64,000 nucleotides of DNA from Periplaneta americana (taxonomy: Eukaryota; Arthropoda; Insecta; Blattodea; Blattidae): the NCBI RefSeq assembly GCF_040183065.1, contig NC_091122.1, positions 158,993,455 through 159,057,454 of the forward strand, given 5' to 3'. Each line of letters opens with the position of its first letter. Within the stretch, counting starts at the first letter, position 1. Positions 39,641-51,190 of this stretch are shown one piece after another. A program made the position numbers and the translations under genes. Below the pieces are notes generated by a model, which had not been told where the DNA came from, made no database searches, and saw only the letters and a list, made by a program, of their open reading frames with translations.

Positions 39641-39907
39641 TCCCAGATCAAAAATTAGGATAAATAAATACAGTTTGCTATATTTAAGTGTATCTAATGA
39701 ACATAATGAAATAAACTATGAACAATAGTCAATCCTGCAAGAGGGCAAGTAAAGAACTGCTTTTAAGCCGCAAACAATATCAATTTACTGTACAGGCTGT
39801 CTGACTCAAGCCCTTCATAAATTGGTTTAGACATCACGCACAACATGACTAGGAGTGGACACTTTTCGTCATAGAACTTCTCTAATTCGCAGCGCTTGTA
39901 CTTAAGT

Positions 39908-39908
<1 letters not shown>

Positions 39909-39965
<57 letters not shown>
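39909..39965. repeat. (ATA)n microsatellite
   Basis: About 18 AAT units form the tract. Confidence 0.95.
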
Positions 39966-40099
39966 TTTGAAAACAGCTAAAGTAATAAATAATAAATAAC
40001 CATAGACAGGTGAACTAATAAAATTAATATATTGATTCATACGATGCGTTTCAGGAAAAAAACATTAATTTGTAATACGAGGATCTCTCAAGGTAGTTA

Positions 40100-40178
40100 A
40101 CGGCTCTCAACTAGAGTAATGGGTTCTAAGAATATTTTGACTGCCTGTTAGGGTTCGATCCCCGCTTCTTCTTTTCGT
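40100..40178 (+). repeat. tRNA-like (SINE head) sequence
   Basis: An A-box-like TAGTTAACGGCT precedes a consensus B box GGGTTCGATCCCC and a T-rich stretch. It is probably the head of an old tRNA-derived SINE. Confidence 0.35.
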
Positions 40179-40540
40179 ACTCTTTAATTTCGAACTCCGA
40201 TTCCATGTGATTCTAGAATTTTCTAATTAAAACTACTTTAAAACGAAAAGTATCCATAATATCTCGAATCTTGCCTTTGATAATTATTCAGTTTCGAATC
40301 TCTGAAACTCGTGACAGCAAAGATGAAAGACAGCGAGGGAAGAATTGAATATAACATGTTTTAGCAAGCAGAATATGTCAATATGGTCCAACTCCATGCG
40401 GGTTTTCGTCGATCTGGTATGTCGTAGTCTGGATCCAACATTTTTCTTGGCCTACCCAGTTTTGACGTTCTCATGGTAGTTTCGCTAGGAGTGACATACT
40501 CAGAGTATCATTAAATGAATGAATAAATTGTGTTAAAACT

Positions 40541-40840
40541 ATGAGCTGTCTGTTCTTTAAAGATACTTTATGCTCGACCATGCCGAAACGTAGTAATTAT
40601 ACACCTGGTAGCAGACCTTTAATGCATGTCATTAAAGTACACCTACTCATTAAAGGTCAGGTCTTTCAGCCAATGACGACTCAGGTTACAACTGTTCAGC
40701 CAATGACAGGTCAGCTTTCTACCGTTATAAAACCGCAAGTATCCATTATTCTCGGATATGCAATCGAAAGAGAATTAGCGAAAAGTCACGGAGGCTGGAA
40801 ATCCAATACTGTCGCAGAAGGTTATGTTCTGTTACTATAA
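40541..40840 (+). pseudogene. Possible tyrosine-recombinase (Crypton-like) C-terminal fragment
   Basis: The frame ends AIERELAKSHGGWKSNTVAE followed by GYV. The HGGW...T...Y arrangement resembles the last box of tyrosine recombinases, in which His/Trp and the nucleophilic Tyr are catalytic, as in Crypton-type transposon proteins of animals. The upstream part of the ORF is low in complexity and not recognisable. Confidence 0.4.
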
Positions 40841-41566
40841 TAATTAGCGTTAATTGTAAATAATATTCAAATAAATTCAATTTGTCATCTCGTTTTTCAA
40901 TGTCTAATTTAATTTCAATGTTATCTCTGTAGGTTCTTATGGCCTAGCAAGGTCAATGTGGATATCTGTTCCTCGGAAAAAATCAATACTTTCGCATATC
41001 TCACAACATACGGAACATTGCTGAAGGTCAGATACAATTAAAATTAATAATATCAAGTTAGAAATATGGTCGAGCATAAAAAGTCGTATGAAACTCGCCT
41101 ATAATGGTAATTAAGAAGCTCGTATGAAAATTATGAAACTCGCTTGCGCTCGTTTCATAAATATCCATACTCACTTCTTAATTACCTTCATTATAGGCTC
41201 GTTGCATAATGTACTATTATATCATGCCCGTTAGTTAGGCCTATTCCGAATGAAATAAAACAAATTAATCTGAGGGATTGGAGAGTACTTAACCATTAAG
41301 ATATAATATCGAGACTATAAGAAGAGCAAATTACTTAATAGAACACTATCCAATGATAAACGCGACTATAGGAAACATTGAAAAGTCGAAAGATAATAAA
41401 TAATTAACAAATTAACTGCACATGTTTAACATAAACGTTCGCATGAACATTAATACATACCCCTAATTCCGCCTGCGAAACCACTGAATACCTCAACAAG
41501 TCTGGGCTGATATTTTGACTGCCTAAACAAAAATGAACGGCTTAAATCAGACTTCCTGTATATAAG

Positions 41567-41748
41567 CAGAGTCTAGTATATATAGTCACGAAGCTCAATA
41601 CGTAGTAAATATGCATCCATAGGTAGTTGCTAACCACTAGGATCGCTAATATCGCCTCATTACAGACAATGCTAAATAGTACCAGCACAGTCTATTGTTT
41701 CTAGCACCCTCACAACTCAAGCTTCGTGACTGTATATACTAGACTGTG
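41567..41748. mobile_element. 182-bp MITE with 7-bp TSD, reverse orientation
   Basis: The ends CAGAGTCTAGTATATATAGT and ACTGTATATACTAGACTGTG are inverted repeats. They are flanked by a perfect ATATAAG (41560-41566, 41749-41755). The interior matches the copy at 49802-49989 in reverse complement and the ends of the 961-bp element. Confidence 0.9.
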
Positions 41749-42405
41749 ATATAAGCACATGAGATATATTTATCCAATCTTATGTAAGTATTGCCAACAT
41801 TCTTTATATTTTTTTAAATATAGGTACTGCAAACTGCTCCCCCCTCCAACCCCAATGAATTATAATAAACTTTTCCAAGTAGGTTATATGCTGGCTTCCC
41901 TTGTTCATAGAAATGAAAGCAAAAACGGTCATTTTATCGGATATGACGTAATCATTTCCATGGCAACCGAAGTCAAATTTCCGTTTCACAAAATCCTTTT
42001 ATTTTTTCTATTAGTATAAGTCGAATATAGACGTTACAAAATGGCACCAGTAATCATCGCGGTGGAATGAATCTGAGTTTTTTTGCGGAGTCAGTGAGAT
42101 ATTATATTTATAACAAAATGAATGCATTTTTCATGTTTTCCCAATGACTGACTAATGAGATCACTTCTGACGACGCAGATGTCGGCATCATTTGTAGGGT
42201 TTGCTATGATTACTTGACCCATAGAACGTTGAGTCACAGAAATCCCACGGATTTGACTTACTATGAATACATTACGACGCGGCAGTTTCCTGGTGCTTGT
42301 CACACTGAATAACGTGGCAAGTAAAATGGACTGTGCACAGTTTAGAATGATCATATACAAAATAGAAGTACTTGCCCAAACACCGTCGTTAATACCACAG
42401 AATCA

Positions 42406-42482
42406 GTGGCGGGTCCAGAAAATATTCAAGAGGAGGGCCAAGCAATTTACAGCATTTTAGATCATCACAAATTATAGATTCC
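42406..42482 (+). mobile_element. hAT-like left end fragment
   Basis: CAGTGGCGGGTCCAGAAAAT resembles the CAGTGGCG termini of the other hAT elements here. No matching right end is visible; a SINE has inserted just downstream. Confidence 0.35.
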
Positions 42483-42493
42483 TGGACATACAC

Positions 42494-42760
42494 AAAGGCC
42501 CACACCTGTGGAGTAACGGTTAGCACGACTGGCCACGAAACTAGGTGGCCCGGGTTGGATTCCTCGTCGGGGCAAGTTACCTGGTTGAGTTTTTTTTCGT
42601 GGTTTTCCCTCAACCCAATATCAGCAAATTCTGGGTAATTTTCGGTGCTGGACTCCGGACTCATTTCACCGGCATTATCACCTTCATCTCATTCAGACGC
42701 TAAATAACCTAAGATGTTGATTAAGCATCGTAAAATAACCTACTAAAATAAAAAAAAAAA
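42494..42760 (+). mobile_element. tRNA-derived SINE, copy 2 (sense)
   Basis: The head carries GGAGTAACGGTTAGCACG (A box) and GGGTTGGATTCC (B box, one change). The body follows through TGGTTGAG and CTCAACCCAATATCAGC, and the 3' part GATGTTGATTAAGCATCG ends in CTACT plus an A tail. It is flanked by a perfect 11-bp direct repeat TGGACATACAC (42483-42493, 42761-42771), as expected for target-primed insertion. Confidence 0.93.
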
Positions 42761-43228
42761 TGGACATACACCCGAAGCCAGTCACTGTAATAGACATTTC
42801 CCCGAATCCGATTTCCCGAATTACATTTCCCCGAAACCATTTTCCCCTGAATGACAAACTCCGGAAAACTAATATACCCGAAAATTTTTAAAAATATATA
42901 GAATACGAAGCCAAAAACTTCAGATGTTATTTTCATACGAGAATTTGAAAAATATTATGCCACCCACTCAATACGGTAATTATTTTCTAATGTTGCATTG
43001 TATTGGTTGCAGAGAGTCACAGGAAAACGCAAAGATTTGGTAAGTCTTCTGTCCGCTGACATGTAACATAATTCAGATCGAAGTAAGTCTAATTTAAAAC
43101 ACATTTTACTAAAAGAACTGTACAACATGTGTGCGCTAAGTCATCCACATAATTATATGTCTTTTCTTCTTAAGTTTTGATAAGTGCCCATTCCCTATTA
43201 GCCCTTTTCCCTTAAATCCGCGCATGTA

Positions 43229-44273
43229 CGAGCTATTCCATCTCAAATCGACCGAAATATAGAGAAAATTGACCTTGCAGTTTTTAAATACAATGACATT
43301 TTTTCTTTCCGTAGACAACTGTGATACAATGCTTTGTGCAAAGTTTGAGGCATCAGAACTTAATAGTGTTTAAATTAATAATATTTAAACTTATCGTATT
43401 TTCATAAAATTAGCAACTTTAAACTGTTGTCGCTCCGAAACCCTTTCACCCAATGATCAAAATCATGGTTTATTTTGATGCTGAGAAGTTAAAGTTTATA
43501 TTGACATGTAAACAGTTTTTCTTACTTTTTATGGAAATGGAGAAATTTAGATTTTTCTTCATTAAGACGCCTTTGGCCACGAAAAAATATTTTAAAAATA
43601 TATAGTTAGATTCCGCTTTGAAAGTACAAATAAACACATATTTTTTACTTATGGTATGTTGATAAGAATGTATTGAAAATATCAAATCAAGAAAATAAAT
43701 ACTACGCGCGCGAACTAACCAGCTGACTGTGAGACGGGAGGTAGTCGAGACAAGCAAGGCTAGGAGACAAACACGTTATCCGTCGTCTAGCAGTTATGGC
43801 TGTGCTAGCTTTATCACAGGTTTTCATAAACACAGGAGTAAAATGACGCCCAACGCTCGCTTATCTTCAGCTCTCGGCCAGTGCGTGCGGTACTGCGCCG
43901 CTCAAGTCTAGGCGTGTGAAAATAATCTATATAATACCCTCGAAACTTATTGCCGAGCCACTAAGTAAACAATGCCGAATCCCTCTTAATAATGCAAGGT
44001 TTTTTCTCAATATTTTTTTTTACATTTTCACGAATGGCCAAAAAGCCTAAAAGCAAGTAAAATCAGATTATCTGTCTCTCTGTGTACAATAAAAATATGG
44101 ATTACTTCTTAACTTAACCTACCAAATGTCAGCTTCAACGAAAACCGTTTGACTTTCGATTGTATATTTTTGAAAATGCACTCCCCTCAGTAACTTGTGT
44201 ATAAGTACGGAAAAAAATTAGAGTATAAAAAATTCGAGGTTTTTTACTGATCGATTTCATATGGAATAGCCCG
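43229..44273. mobile_element. DNA transposon with GAGCTATTCCAT-type ends
   Basis: The left end CGAGCTATTCCATCTCAAAT and right end ATTTCATATGGAATAGCCCG are inverted repeats flanked by TA (43227-43228, 44274-44275). The 1045-bp interior has no recognised transposase. The superfamily is uncertain (Tc1/mariner or Sola). Confidence 0.55.
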
Positions 44274-44884
44274 TATACATTATATTTGACTTCACTGACA
44301 ATCGAATACGGATCTCCGATAAGAAAAGCAGAACTATAACCGCTCTTGTTTATGTTTATATTTGTATGACGGATGAGAAACCAATGTACATTCATATTAC
44401 AAAGTGCTATTCCAAGTAAAGAAATTTCAGAGAAAAGTTTACGGAACATTGTTCTGAACGAAAATGTAAGCTTATTCCTGGATGTAGCAAACAACTTAAC
44501 TAATATTTTCGAAAACCGGTTTTTAATAGTCATGTTGAGAAGGAAAAAAACAAGATTTAATTAAGGTTTCAACATACAGGGATCGTGACTTGTGAAAGAC
44601 ACAAGATAAGGACTTCACCGAGAAGGAGGATAAATATTAAATATAATGCGTGCAGATAATCATGGACTATGAGACTGGTTTCCATTTCCTCTTATGTAAG
44701 ATGTAACTATTATATATATAACAGAATACCTAAGTCACATTAAATAAATAAAGAGAAGATACACAATTTGAAAGTTCCAGTCTTATGCCAACACAGGTAC
44801 TGTTGTCACTTGGTGAAATTTAAACTGCACAGTTATCATCGCTTGTCTGGCTCTTTTTTCCAGAGCCGGATCCGAGATGAATCC

Positions 44885-45480
44885 TTGCAAACGTTCTCAT
44901 GAGGGCAGATAGAAAGTTATTTTTTTCTTCCACCATGTTAATAGTATCAAAACAAGTGCTTATACAAATTTTGGCCACACGAGCGCAATTACGAGAGGCG
45001 TAAAAATAAATTTCCCTGGGACCGTTTACAGAAAGAAAATACAATTTCATGGAAAGATTTATTGGAACAGATATAACAATTGTTGAGCTATTTTTCAACT
45101 TATTCCCCACCAAAACTGAGACATTTGTCATACCGTGGGATCAACTTCTGTATTTTGTGTCGTAGAAGTCTGCCTGGGATCGGAACCAGTGTGTGACAGC
45201 CGTCTGCACCTCTCTGTTGATCCCATGATATGAAAAATGTCTCAATTCCAGTGGGAATTATTTGAAAAAATAGCTCAACAATTGTTGTATCTGTTCCAAT
45301 AAATTTTTCAATGAAATTGTGTTTTCTTTCTGTAAACGGCCCCAGAGAAACTTATTTTTTGTGGCCCTTGTAATTGCGCTCGAGTGGCCAGAATTTGTAT
45401 AAGCACTTGTTTCTGCATTATTAACATGGTGGAAGGAAAAAAATAACTTTTTTATCTGCCTCCGTGAGAATGTTTACTTG
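44885..45480. mobile_element. Giant-palindrome MITE, copy 2
   Basis: The left GCAAACGTTCTCATGAGGGC and right GCCTCCGTGAGAATGTTTAC tips pair as inverted repeats. Long inverted arms follow (TTAATA(G/A)TATCAAAACAAGTGC-type text on both sides). It is about 600 bp and diverged from copies 1 and 3. Confidence 0.8.
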
Positions 45481-47292
45481 TTAGAATAACATTAGTCCTG
45501 GTGTATCCTTTACAGGATGAACCGTAAGTAATGTCATTAATTTCAGGGGGTTATTCTTTAAGATATTTTAAACAAAAAAGTTTAATACAGCTTTTCTCGG
45601 TTTTGCTCCCTTTTCGAGATAAAAATTGTTTTATATGAAACATTTCATAGCGTATTTTGGAAAAACCATTAATTGATTGTATTCCCAACATGCTCAGTCA
45701 CTTTAAGAGAGCAGTGTATTATGATAATAAATTATTAAAATAATTTTAGTTTTGTCCTTAAAATGTGCAGAAATTTTATCCGAACAAAAGTAACATTGTA
45801 AAATTCCTTTGCAGAACGAAAAATTACATTTTTGCACGATAATGTGTTTTATCGTCGTAACAGCAAACGGCCGCCACGATTGAAAGTTGAGTTTACTGAA
45901 TTCAGAGTTCCCAACCTAGATAAGTATGTTGAAATATTACAAATAACTGCTCTAGAGTTGTAATAAAAAGCACTGCCTTTTATGTATGTTATAATCCTAC
46001 AATGCATGTAAAATTCATATGCAAAACGCATTGTTAATTAATAGCCTATACATTATACGAAACAAATCACTGCATTTGAAACTGAATTGTACTGAACTTT
46101 ATTTAAACAATTCAAACTTCACTTAACAAAAAAAAATAAAAATTATTCCAATTGAACAAGAAATATTACAAGTAGGGCTACCTGAATCATTTTTATTCCT
46201 TCACATTCAAGTTGATGGTGAAGTTTGTACGGTGGCCAGACTGCTAACCTTCAGTCAGCTGCCCATAGTGTTATGTACGTACTGTACATTAAAATTTTTA
46301 AAAATATTATTTTCAAAATATATTATCGTGCTAAAAATACTGTACAATTCATGTAGGCCCTATATTATTTATTTCCAATAAATTTTTATCGTTTGATAGC
46401 TACCAAACCTTGCCGCAGAATATTCTTTTTTTAAATTTCATTATGTATTTTTTTAACATTAATTTACATTTTCTTTTTTGTTCATTTGAATTGATTAGGA
46501 TGCCGATATTTTAAATCCAAGATTTGGATGGCTATCATTTCGATGGTATTCTGTCTATTAAAAAAAACTCGGAAACTGAAAAACTCATTTTTCAAAATTT
46601 TTCTCGATTTTGTAAGAAGCACTTCCTAACCTTGTATCATAATATACCATTATCCGGATCAAATTTCTGCACATTTTAAGGATAAAACTAAAATTCTTTC
46701 AATCATTCATTATTACAATACACTGTGCTCTTAAATGTACTGAGCATACTGGGAATTCAATCGATGGCTTTCCCAAAACACGCTATGAAATGTGTCATAT
46801 AAAACAATTTTTATCTCGAAAAGGAAGCAAAAACGAGGAAAATTGCATTAAACTTTTTTTTTAAATATCTCAAAGAATAACCCCCTGAAATTGGTGACAT
46901 TACCAGTGGCGTAGCGTCAATGTAAGCTAAAAAGCTTAGCTTCCCCAGTTAATAATAATTTCATAATAAACCTGCAGTTTATGGAGAAAATTATTTATTA
47001 ATTTTAATAGAATTTATATTTACGCGTTAAATATTGTGATGCGACAGCTCAGGATGATTTGTGATGCAGCAGTAAACAAGAAGTCTGCACACACCAGCTT
47101 CCAAGCAGACCGGTTTCTTCTGTGTAATCCACCCCGCAGATTTTCCATCCCTTTCTAACTAAACTACCCTAGTCGCAAGGCACGCAAAGAAGCTAGCTTT
47201 AACATTTGAAATAAGTAGTTTCCGAGTTATCCCTTTTCGTCAGCTGTGTTCAGTTGAAGTGTTAGTGTGCACTGTGGCTGATATAATAAATA

Positions 47293-47524
47293 ATGAGTGA
47301 AATAACAATTCCTGACACTAATTTACTTGAATTTTTTTTAGGACAATTGTATTATCAAAACTGACTTACGAACAAAAGTGTGATTTAAAAAACAAATGAC
47401 CGACTCCCTTGCTGTCAATGAAGGACACAACCAAAAGACAGACGCATACTTACGTAATGATACTAATATTGTGATTTCTCTAAGTATGACAGGGAGTGAG
47501 CTAATGTATACGTGCCTATTTGTT
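47293..47524 (+). pseudogene. hAT transposase N-terminal fragment (ZMYM1-like)
   Basis: From ATG at 47293 it reads MSEITIPDTNLLEFFLGQLY. After a frame break it reads LTYEQKCDLKNK...PTPLLS and then MTGSELMYTCLF. These resemble the N-terminal blocks of ZMYM1-like hAT proteins (KLSYEQK...GRPTP; WLTGSE...LFCF.CLLF). Stops and frameshifts disable it, and a LINE begins directly after the last block. Confidence 0.5.
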
Positions 47525-48121
47525 AAGAGATATAGACGATTGAAGAATTTTCTACCCCTTTCCATGAAAAAAATGTTAGTGCAAACACTCGTGATGCCCC
47601 ACTTCGATTACTGTGATATTCTGCTTACTGACCTAAGCGTTACTTCGGCGCAGAGACTACAACGTGTTCATAATATGTACGTCCGTTTCGTCTGCAATAT
47701 TCGCCGGGCTGATCACATAACATCATCCCTCGAAATGTTGTCCTGGCTCCGTCTAGAAGATCGTAGGAAAATCCACTGTCTTTCCCTTCTCTTTCACATA
47801 TTACATTTCTCCACTCCTGTCTATCTTGCGTCTCGTTTTCAAAATTTATCCACCCATCATAACCTAGACACACGATCACAACACTCCTCAATATTATCCA
47901 TTCCCTCCCACCGAACATCCTCATATTCATCTTCTTTCACTGTGGCTGTTCCTCGACTTTGGAATTCCCTACCGAGTAATGTCAGGGACTGTCAGACATC
48001 AAATCAATTTAAGAATAGGTTAACGAGATATTTTTCTAACAATTATTGTCAACAATAATAGCTGTTTCAGGTTTCTCAGTGTTTAATGGTTATATATATC
48101 ACAGATAAATATATAAATTAT

Positions 48122-48168
<47 letters not shown>

Positions 48169-48417
48169 TATAATTACCATTATTATTATTATTGTTATTA
48201 TTATTATTATCATTATTATTATAACTATTTCTTACCAGTGTTTATTATTGTCACACTAACATTAGTTATCCAATTTTCATCATTTACTTTCATGTTGTTT
48301 TATGATCTAGATATTAATGTAATAACTATGTAAGCAAATGTATTTAATTAGAATTAGAGTCTGGCTGGGCGGAAGAGAAGGCCTACTGGCCTTAGCTCTG
48401 CCAGATTAAATAAATAA

Positions 48418-48464
<47 letters not shown>

Positions 48465-48466
48465 AC
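47525..48466 (+). pseudogene. CR1-like LINE, 5'-truncated ORF2 C-terminus and 3' UTR
   Basis: The frame reads RLKNFLPLSMKKMLVQTLVM and PHFDYCDILLTDLS, then CNIRRADHITSSLEMLSWLR, PVYLASRF, VPRLWNSLP and a stop at 48058. This is the end of the RT region and the C-terminal extension of CR1/Jockey-type LINEs. The 3' UTR ends GGCCTTAGCTCTGCCAG followed by AAATAAATAAATT(ATT)n. The 191 or so codons from 47525 are open. A copy of the tail occurs in reverse at 27358-27425. Confidence 0.82.
48124..48224. repeat. (ATT)n microsatellite inside the LINE 3' UTR
   Basis: This is an interrupted ATT tract. A second pure tract at 48417-48463 is the LINE tail. Confidence 0.9.
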
Positions 48467-49289
48467 CGTGAAATCATATCGCCAAAATGTAAAAAAAATT
48501 TTAAAAAATTGTACAAAATTGTAAAAATTGTAGAAAATTACTAAATTGTAAAACTATAAAAATTTGTAAAAATTGTAATTGTAATATTGTAAAATGTTGA
48601 CATGTTCCACATCTTAAAGCTTTATTGCTCATGTAAGATCTATGGAATAAAATAAATGAATGAAATGAATGAATGAATGAATGAATGAATGAATTACGTA
48701 TCATTTGAGGTCATGCCTTATTGGTGTTACTTACGATGTTCCAACCAATCTTCGACTGCTGACTTGAAATTGACTACTATTTATTTTAAGACTGTATTTT
48801 TGTAATACGTTTTCTCTTATTGCATGAAAGACAACTTGAGTTAGCTTCTCCTGCTCAAAATTTCATGCTACGCCACTGGACATTACTTGCGGTTCACTCT
48901 GTATATGATGATTGTTCCTATAGACGGCCTGAGTGACGGCTAATCCTGCCTCAGCCCTGACAGAACCAGGAACTATTAGCAGACGAGTACTTGATCAACA
49001 TAAACCATAGGGCCCGGAACCCCAAGCCTTTAAATCCTGTATCAACATCGAAGACCCATACTCCTGCCAAGACTATCCAAATCTATTTTTAACATTGCAG
49101 ATGATATATGAAATAAGAGGGAGAAGGAGTGTGCTAGTGAGATGAGGGAAATAGGAGTATCCCGAAAAAATCCATTACATTGTCTGCTTTGTTTACTACA
49201 AATTTCACGACCAGACCTGGGGTCAGGGTTGCCAGATTCTCTCGTCAGGATCCAGGACAGAACAAGTGTTAATGGTCAATGTGGATATT

Positions 49290-49380
49290 TAATGCAAAAT
49301 CCAGGGCCTGACGGGGACTCGAACTCGGACCGCCTGCGTGACAGGCTGAAGGTCTGACTACTCAGCTACTGGAGGGGACG
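49290..49380 (-). repeat. tRNA-derived SINE, second family, copy 1 (head)
   Basis: GGGGACTCGAACTCGGACC is an antisense B box region, followed by GTCTGACTACTCAGCTACTGG, an antisense A box region. The copy at 57225-57338 shares the adjacent CTGAAGGTCTG and the upstream text. Confidence 0.55.
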
Positions 49381-49801
49381 GCACAGAAGGAACATCTTGG
49401 AAGAAGGAAGTTTCTGTAAGACGCAACTGTATAGGATTCTGTTCAAGACTGGCTGTAACATAAAGGCTAGATTCTCTCGTCAGGAATCAAGGACCGCATA
49501 TTTAATTAACTATACATTTGAAAGTCAATATGTAATACAACTGATTTTATTCGTTTTATATATTTCAACTAATTATATAGAGCCTAAATTTTTAATTTTC
49601 TTACATTTTTGCTAGATCATGAAATTTCCTTTCAATTATTGATAGAGTCTGGAAAAATGTCATATTACAGCCTGACCTATACAGAAAAAAAAACGCATGA
49701 CAATAGTGTTCAAAGCATATCAGTAATAAAATCAACTTCCAAAGGGAATAAAGAATAAAGATACTGTATAATACCTAATAGCCTACATACTATATTATTA
49801 T

Positions 49802-49989
49802 CACAGTCTAGTAAGCTTATATACAGTCACGAAGCTTGAGTTGTGAGGGTGCTAGGAACAATAGACTGTGCCGGTACTATTTCGCATTGTCTGTAATGAG
49901 GCGATATTAGCGATCCTAGTGGTTAGCAACTATCTATGGATGCATATTTACTACATATTGAGCTTCGTGACTGTATATACTAGACTGTG
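49802..49989. mobile_element. 188-bp MITE with 7-bp TSD
   Basis: The ends CACAGTCTAGTAAGC...ACAGTCACGAAGCTTGAG and ATATACTAGACTGTG are inverted repeats. The flanks TTATTAT (49795-49801) and GTATTAT (49990-49996) match at six of seven positions. The interior equals the copy at 41567-41748, reversed. Confidence 0.88.
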
Positions 49990-50284
49990 GTATTATCGTT
50001 TTTACTTCAATACAACCCGCAGGCAGCACTGACAACACTGAACATAGGTTGGACAGGGTCTTGAAAAGATGAATAAGTTTAAGGAATTAAAAAAATAACT
50101 TTACAGAAATGAGCAAAGAATTGTATTTTTGCAATCTTTTTGACATTTCGGGACAAATATAGGACAAGGTAGAGTATCCACCAGCTACTGAACGAATATT
50201 GCACACTTTCATCACTGCCAATGTGGCGCTATAAACTAATTTTCAACACTTTTATCACAGCCACAACACATTTAAATTCTAATT

Positions 50285-50288
<4 letters not shown>

Positions 50289-50339
<51 letters not shown>
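50289..50339. repeat. (TA)n microsatellite
   Basis: A TA tract of about 50 bp. Confidence 0.95.
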
Positions 50340-50345
<6 letters not shown>

Positions 50346-50531
50346 TGAATTATCACTACATGAACACATTTAATATTTCGCAAAACATATACTGAACGAA
50401 CTAAATGCAATTATTATGAAAGCCGCCGTATTTTCTTCCTGGCATTACGATCCACTTCCACTAGATGGCTCTCGACACGAGTTGCAGGGTTCGCAAAACA
50501 TGCATGATACTAAACGTGAGGAATGTTACTA

Positions 50532-50683
50532 CAGGTGTGTAGTATTATGTGACAGGTTAGGTTAGGTTTGATTAGGTATGTAGTATTATGTGAGAGATTA
50601 CGTTAGGTTAGGTTTGATTAGCCTAGGTGTGTAGTATTATGAGAGAGGTTAGGTTAGGTTTGATTAGATGTGTAGTATTATTA
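50532..50683. repeat. Telomere-motif minisatellite (about 42-50-bp units)
   Basis: Three to four tandem units of GTGTAGTATTATGTGAGAG followed by GGTTAGGTTAGGTTTGATTA occur. The core contains the insect telomere pentamer TTAGG twice or more per unit. Confidence 0.8.
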
Positions 50684-50994
50684 CTATGTTGGCGACACTG
50701 AAACCCACTGTCACATTGATGATATATGGCCGTATTCTTCGTTCACGCACGACGATTTTCGTATATAAGTAAAGTACATATTTAGAGCGGGTTGGGTGAG
50801 CATATAGCTCTCCCAGTGATCACATCAATTACTACTAATCAATACTATAAATCCAAGGCATTTTAAATGTATTTTAGCAAGTTCCTATAGTGCTTGGGAC
50901 ATAAGTAACCTTCACCCACAAATATATTTAAATCCAGGACACGAGACACACCATTAAAATCCAGAACAATCCTGGGAAATCCAGGACGTCTGGC

Positions 50995-51052
50995 AACCCT
51001 GCCTGGAATCGAACCTGTGCCAAGACTAGCGAGCTGAGCTACAGACGTGACC
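50995..51052 (-). repeat. tRNA-like (SINE head) sequence
   Basis: On the minus strand TCTGTAGCTCAGCTCGCTAG (A-box region) precedes AGGTTCGATTCCAGG (a good B box). No acceptor stem is evident. Confidence 0.45.
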
Positions 51053-51190
51053 GATTGCTTAGTTGAGACAAATTGTGATTGATAACTACAGTATTAACTT
51101 ATTTGCCCACAAGCTTAATATACGAGTATAATCGTTGATAAATCAAAATTGAATGAAATAAGAGGAAACAAAAACAAAATCAAATTTTAC

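Larger units (their letters stand above)
46904..48878 (+). mobile_element. ZMYM1-type hAT element, interrupted by a LINE
   Basis: The left end CAGTGGCGTAGCGTCA and right end GCATGCTACGCCACTG-type sequence (TCATGCTACGCCACTG) are inverted repeats. They are flanked by a perfect 8-bp duplication GACATTAC (46896-46903, 48879-48886). It carries the start of a transposase and a 5'-truncated CR1-like LINE. Confidence 0.92.
45513..48901. mobile_element. Long-TIR mariner-like element interrupted by a hAT
   Basis: The left end CAGGATGAACCGTAAGTAAT and right end ATTACTTGCGGTTCACTCTG are inverted. They are flanked by TA (45511-45512, 48902-48903). Matching inverted arms extend at least 250 bp inward (for example TCAGGGGGTTATTCTTT and its reverse near 46870). 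Without the hAT at 46904-48878 and one TSD copy it is about 1.4 kb. No transposase is visible. Confidence 0.8.
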
